This document shows positions 6,209 to 9,393 of a DNA stretch of 9,393 nt, piece after piece (the stretch's first letter is position 1; every line of letters starts with the position of its first letter). Location: contig JAUZOU010000090.1 in assembly GCA_030706285.1 (NCBI GenBank), positions 1-9,393 on the forward strand, read 5' to 3'. The translations under genes and the position numbers were made by a program. Source of the DNA: Bacteroidota bacterium. Lineage in GTDB: Bacteria > Bacteroidota > Bacteroidia > Bacteroidales > UBA1402. The notes beneath the pieces are model-generated. The model saw only the letters and a list, made by a program, of their open reading frames with translations, was not told where the DNA came from and made no database searches.

Positions 6209-6911
6209 GTTGTTCTTCTTCCAGCTTTTTCTTTTTTTCGGTTACATCTCTGTCGTTGGCGAGACTAAGCAGTTTTCTCGTATCGACTATATTGGCGATC
6301 AGCAAAACGACACAGGCAAACAAGGCACAATAGACAATCGTACCTTTAAAAATAACTTCTGCCAGCAAGATGGCGGAGATAACAACCCGGACTTCCGTCG
6401 GCCCGAGCAGTCCATTATCGATTGTATATTTATCTGTCACTTTATAGCGTAACAGGGCTGTAATCATTTCCCATCCATACATGACAACAAAAAGACAACC
6501 AAGTATTTTCCAGAGGCCTTCCGCATAAATGAAAAATCCCGATCCGATCAGAATTGTCGTTATCCAGTCTGTCGTAAGGTCAAGAGAAAAGCCATACCAC
6601 TTTCTCGGTTGGTTCCGGTAATAAGCCAGTCTGCCATCCAACGAATCACCAAACCAGTTGACTGCAAATCCAAGAATACCTACTAATAAAAAATACCTGT
6701 TCACATAGGCGGCTAAGATGAAACCGGATACAGTAATGAGTGTTCCGCAGAAACCGATCAAGGTAAGACAATTTGAATTGATGGATGCAGGAATCCGTTG
6801 TACTAAATAAACAAGTGCTTGTTGTTCATATTTTCGTAACACATTCGTTCGGGTTCTGTCTTTTGAGATGGTTTCAAATACTTGCTTGGATTTTGTATTC
6901 ATGATAGACAT
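6201..6911 (-). CDS. CDP-alcohol phosphatidyltransferase family membrane enzyme
   Basis: A 236-residue integral membrane enzyme. The family signature D-x2-D-G-x2-A-R-x8/9-G-x3-D-x3-D is represented by Asp89, Asp92, Gly93, Ala96, Gly107, Asp111 and Asp115, so all four metal-binding aspartates are there. The position after Ala96, normally Arg, is Tyr97; an Arg occurs two residues later. Hydrophobic helices flank the motif (about 49-69, 72-87, 117-130, 134-152, 176-206). GPTEVR (170-175) sits before helix five. Such enzymes join a phosphatidyl group from CDP-diacylglycerol to an alcohol such as inositol phosphate, glycerol phosphate or serine, or use a CDP-alcohol donor. The substrate cannot be read from the sequence. 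The ATG at 6911 is used; ATG 6902 (residue 4) is equally possible. First gene of the - strand operon, 8-nt overlap with the GtrA gene, divergent from dnaG. Confidence 0.88.
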   Translation of the reverse strand: MSIMNTKSKQVFETISKDRTRTNVLRKYEQQALVYLVQRIPASINSNCLTLIGFCGTLITVSGFILAAYVNRYFLLVGILGFAVNWFGDSLDGRLAYYRNQPRKWYGFSLDLTTDWITTILIGSGFFIYAEGLWKILGCLFVVMYGWEMITALLRYKVTDKYTIDNGLLGPTEVRVVISAILLAEVIFKGTIVYCALFACVVLLIANIVDTRKLLSLANDRDVTEKKKKLEEEQHA

Positions 6912-6926
6912 TCAACAATTTTATGA

Positions 6927-6942
6927 AACATAATTGTATGTT
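6927..6942. repeat. short palindrome AACATA-ATTG-TATGTT upstream of the lipid operon
   Basis: Two perfect 6-bp arms with a 4-nt spacer lie 15 nt before the ATG of the CDP-alcohol phosphatidyltransferase gene. The position suits an operator or a feature of the 5' leader. The arms are A/T-rich and could arise by chance. Confidence 0.3.
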
Positions 6943-7092
6943 ATACTTTTTTGCTTAAAAGTTGGTAAATTTAGAAAAAATATTCGTTGCAGCTAAAAAA
7001 TCCTGTTGATTTTTATAAACAAAGAACATCAGAAGGCCTTTACAGTGTATTTTCAAGCAAAAGAACATAAAATTGGCAAAACAGTGTTTGAG

Positions 7093-7161
7093 ATGAATAC
7101 ATATTTCTTAACAAATACCACGACAGTAGTTCTCATATTCTTTGCTACCTTAGCTGCTTAA
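7093..7161 (+). CDS. possible 22-residue hydrophobic peptide (doubtful)
   Basis: The frame opens with ATG at 7093 and ends with TAA at 7159-7161, two bases before the inverted repeat that precedes dnaG. The product starts MNTYFLTNTTT and then has one continuous hydrophobic run, VVLIFFATLAA, like a single membrane segment. No Shine-Dalgarno is seen apart from a weak GAG just upstream. It resembles a short membrane peptide or leader peptide, but a frame this short in A/T-rich DNA may be chance. Confidence 0.2.
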   Translation: MNTYFLTNTTTVVLIFFATLAA

Positions 7162-7163
7162 TT

Positions 7164-7196
7164 GACACGCTTTGCACCTAGTCCAACCAGCGTGTC
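7164..7196 (+). repeat. perfect 8-bp inverted repeat in the dnaG leader
   Basis: GACACGCT (7164-7171) and AGCGTGTC (7189-7196) can form a stem with a 17-nt loop, ending 21 nt before the dnaG ATG. The arms are G/C-rich compared with the surrounding A/T-rich leader, which makes chance less likely. No T run follows, so it is not an obvious intrinsic terminator. It could be an operator or an mRNA hairpin affecting dnaG expression. Confidence 0.5.
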
Positions 7197-7217
7197 CGGA
7201 ATAGATTAATAATTAAC

Positions 7218-9329
7218 ATGATTGATCAGGTTACAATCGACCGTATTATTGACGCTGCACGCATCGAAGAAGTGATCGGCGAATTCGTGACACTTCGTAA
7301 ACGAGGCATTAATTATGTCGGCCTATGCCCCTTTCATGATGAAAAGACGCCCTCCTTTACTGTTTCCCCTTCCAAAGGCATTTGCAAATGCTTCAGCTGC
7401 GGAAAGGGTGGCAATGTCGTGCACTTCATCATGGAGCATGAACAACTCTCATACTACGACGCCTTAAAATGGCTGGCGAAAAAATACAACATCGAAATCG
7501 TTGAAAAAGAGCTGACGGTTGCTGAACAAAAGGTTCAGAACGATCGTGAAAGCTTGTTTATTCTAAACGAATTTGCCAAAGACTATTACATCCGAACCCT
7601 GCATGAACATGCCGAAGGAAAATCACTTGGCCTTGGCTATTTCCGGGAAAGAGGTTTCAGGGAGGACATCATCCGGAAATTCCAGCTGGGTTTCAGTTTG
7701 GGGCAGAAAGATGCTTTTACCAGGGAAGCCATCGCCAAAGGCTATAAAAAGGAATTTCTGCTCAAATCCGGTCTAAGCCTGGAAAATGAACGAGGTGAAC
7801 TTCACGATCGTTACCGGGCCAGGGTGATGTTTCCTGTCCAGACCTTGTCGGGCAAGATCGTTGCTTTCGGTGGCCGGATTCTGAAAAAAGACGAAAAGAC
7901 AGCCAAATACATCAATTCCCCGGAATCTGAGATTTATCACAAAAGCAACGAACTGTACGGCATCTATTTTGCCAAGCAAGCCATAGCAAAGGCTGACCGT
8001 TGTTTTCTGGTTGAGGGCTATACGGATGTCCTGTCCATGCATCAGGCCGGGATCGAAAACGTCGTGGCCTCCAGCGGTACGGCGCTGACTCATGGACAGA
8101 TTCGCATGATTCACCGGTTTACCAACAATGTGACTGTCTTATATGATGGAGACGCAGCCGGTATCAAAGCGTCATTAAAAGGGATCAACCTCTTGCTGGA
8201 AGAAGGATTGAATATCCGTGTCTTGTTGTTGCCTGACGGAGATGATCCGGATTCTTTCGCCAAAAAGCATAGTGCCTCTGAATTTTCAGAATACATCAAG
8301 GAACATGAAACAGACTTTATCCGTTTCAAGACCGAGATTTTGCTGAAAGACGCCGGAGATGATCCGGTAGGTCGTGCACATCTCATACAGGATGTCGTTG
8401 AAAGCATCGCCCTGATTGCAGACGACATTACCCGGACGGTTTACATTACCGAATGCAGCAAGCAATTGGAAATCAGTGAGCAGCTTCTTCAGAAAGAAGT
8501 AGACAAGAAACGGCTCAGTGTGGCGCGGGATGGGTCATCCGCTTACAGGTCAGGCCGACAGCAGTATGGTGTCCCCCGGTTCAGCCCAGGCCATTCGCTC
8601 CCACCTCAGGCGCCCTGGCCCGATCAGGATCATGGCAGTGTGCCTCCAGCAAACTTCATACCGGATGCCCCTCCTTCAAGTCCTGACGATTACCAATCGT
8701 TCAATCCAGACCAGTTCCCATCCGTGGAGCCCATTGACAAGGTATCAAACCTGGAGAACCAGGTCAACAGTAAAATGAAAAGGCTGGAAGGGAATCTCAT
8801 ACGCAACATCATCCGCTATGGCAACCTGCCTTTATTTAAAAAAGAAACTATTGATGCCGGATTGCCGGCCATGACTGTAACCGAATTTATCAGCCATGAG
8901 CTCAAGGCTGAAAGCATTACATTGGAGAACCCGTTATACCGGCAAATATTGGAAGAAGCTGAAGCCAATATCGGCAACAAGGAGTTTAAGCCCGAACGTC
9001 ATTTTCTCAATCATCCTGATCCACAGATCAGTCTGATTGCAGCCGAAATGATAACCAATCCGTACGAGCTTAGTAAAATTTATGCTCGTTTTCAGGTCGT
9101 CGTCGATGAATCCGACCAATTGGATGAACTCATTCCTCATGTCGTACTGGAATTAAAAAACGGAATTTTACAGCAAATTATCTTGGACATTAAAAAGAAA
9201 CTGAAAGTTGCCTCCGACACCAGTGACGATAAACAAGTCAGGGAATTATCATCAAACCTGATGGAATTACAGGAAGTCAAAAAAGATATTGCCAAACATT
9301 TAGGAGAACGCATTGTTGTGCGTCTGTAG
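7218..9329 (+). CDS. dnaG: DNA primase DnaG
   Basis: A complete 703-residue bacterial primase, which makes the RNA primers that start Okazaki fragments and the leading strand, working with the replicative helicase DnaB. The N-terminal CHC2 zinc domain has Cys37, His40, Cys58 and Cys61. The RNA-polymerase core (about 110-260) includes FPVQTLSGKIVAFGGRIL (205-222). The Toprim domain follows with Glu266 (VEGYTD) and the metal-binding YDGDAAG (Asp310, Asp312). Residues about 435-505 form a Pro/Ser/Gln/Asp-rich linker without obvious fold, and about 510-703 is the helical helicase-interaction domain. The length is greater than the ~580 residues of Escherichia coli DnaG, mainly through this linker and the C-terminal part. 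The ATG at 7218 has an A/T-rich leader without Shine-Dalgarno, as is common in Bacteroidota. An ABC transporter gene seems to follow 19 nt later. Confidence 0.98.
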   Translation: MIDQVTIDRIIDAARIEEVIGEFVTLRKRGINYVGLCPFHDEKTPSFTVSPSKGICKCFSCGKGGNVVHFIMEHEQLSYYDALKWLAKKYNIEIVEKELTVAEQKVQNDRESLFILNEFAKDYYIRTLHEHAEGKSLGLGYFRERGFREDIIRKFQLGFSLGQKDAFTREAIAKGYKKEFLLKSGLSLENERGELHDRYRARVMFPVQTLSGKIVAFGGRILKKDEKTAKYINSPESEIYHKSNELYGIYFAKQAIAKADRCFLVEGYTDVLSMHQAGIENVVASSGTALTHGQIRMIHRFTNNVTVLYDGDAAGIKASLKGINLLLEEGLNIRVLLLPDGDDPDSFAKKHSASEFSEYIKEHETDFIRFKTEILLKDAGDDPVGRAHLIQDVVESIALIADDITRTVYITECSKQLEISEQLLQKEVDKKRLSVARDGSSAYRSGRQQYGVPRFSPGHSLPPQAPWPDQDHGSVPPANFIPDAPPSSPDDYQSFNPDQFPSVEPIDKVSNLENQVNSKMKRLEGNLIRNIIRYGNLPLFKKETIDAGLPAMTVTEFISHELKAESITLENPLYRQILEEAEANIGNKEFKPERHFLNHPDPQISLIAAEMITNPYELSKIYARFQVVVDESDQLDELIPHVVLELKNGILQQIILDIKKKLKVASDTSDDKQVRELSSNLMELQEVKKDIAKHLGERIVVRL

Positions 9330-9348
9330 GAACCATAAAACCAATGAT

Positions 9349-9393
9349 ATGTATGCTCTCGAAGCCGAAAAATTAGTCAAACGTTACGCGAAC
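9349..9393 (+). CDS. start of an ABC transporter ATP-binding protein (partial)
   Basis: Fifteen codons from an ATG at 9349 run off the right edge. They read MYALEAEKLVKRYAN, which matches the usual opening of ABC transporter ATPases (hydrophobic strand, then 'hxVKRY' before the A-loop aromatic). The Walker A motif would lie just beyond the window. Another ATG at 9344 opens a frame that stops within 11 codons and is not preferred. The gene begins 19 nt after the dnaG stop, so it may be in the same transcript. The transported substrate and subfamily cannot be told. Confidence 0.6.
   Translation, partial: MYALEAEKLVKRYAN

Larger units (their letters stand above)
6912..7217. other. divergent intergenic region (dnaG / lipid operon)
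   Basis: This 306-nt gap must hold the promoters of both divergent units. It is A/T-rich. It contains a small palindrome near the lipid operon start (6927-6942), a possible 22-codon hydrophobic peptide frame (7093-7161) and a perfect 8-bp inverted repeat before dnaG (7164-7196). A Bacteroidota-like -7 candidate, TATTCTTTG at 7136-7144, has one base too many between TA and TTTG and no clear TTTG upstream. On the - strand, TATGTTTC (6935-6928 reverse) approximates TAnnTTTG near the operon start. No larger gene is supported here. Confidence 0.6.

Noticed and set aside
6207..6452. 81-codon + strand frame opposite the CDP-alcohol phosphatidyltransferase gene
   Set aside because: It is antisense to a well-supported gene and shows no recognisable protein features.
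7162..7167. TTGACA resembling a sigma-70 -35 box before dnaG
   Set aside because: No -10 box at the right distance, it overlaps the inverted repeat, and Bacteroidota primary sigma factors do not use this consensus.

Overview
The window looks like a chromosomal stretch of a Bacteroidota bacterium, probably of the order Bacteroidales. The evidence is a long (703-residue) DnaG with an A/T-rich leader and no Shine-Dalgarno, generally weak ribosome binding sites, a secreted GH39 glycosidase next to the tail of what may be a discoidin/CBM32-type protein, and HPYGGLD-type acyltransferase chemistry. The genus cannot be told from the sequence. No rRNA, tRNA, insertion sequence, integrase or CRISPR array was seen.

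Left part (1-3674, all + strand): the last 26 codons of an upstream gene, a four-helix membrane protein of 128 residues, a secreted GH39 family glycosidase (both catalytic glutamates present), a membrane histidine kinase with almost no extracellular domain, and a receiver-only response regulator whose start lies inside the kinase gene. The short gaps (about 40 nt) suggest co-transcription of several of these. The carbohydrate genes and the two-component pair are not obviously functionally linked.

Middle (3675-4846): a 215-nt spacer, then a single + strand gene for an Mrr-like PD-(D/E)XK nuclease-fold protein. Its E-x-K catalytic pair appears replaced by D-Y-S, and its C-terminal half is unrecognised. 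An inverted repeat separates it from the converging genes.

Right-centre (4847-6911, - strand): a compact three-gene operon, read from 6911 down. It encodes a CDP-alcohol phosphatidyltransferase, a GtrA-family membrane protein (8-nt overlap) and a PlsC-like acyltransferase (39-nt gap, TTG start). Together they suggest membrane-lipid or lipid-linked glycan synthesis with an unknown product.

Right end (6912-9393): a 306-nt divergent intergenic region with a small palindrome, a possible 22-codon hydrophobic peptide ORF and an 8-bp perfect stem just ahead of dnaG. Then come the whole dnaG (primase) gene and the first 15 codons of what looks like an ABC transporter ATPase.

Most of the window is ordinary. 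The parts worth a second look are the apparently nuclease-altered Mrr-like protein with its unusual translation start, the three-gene lipid operon with a variant CDP-alcohol motif, and the dnaG leader.
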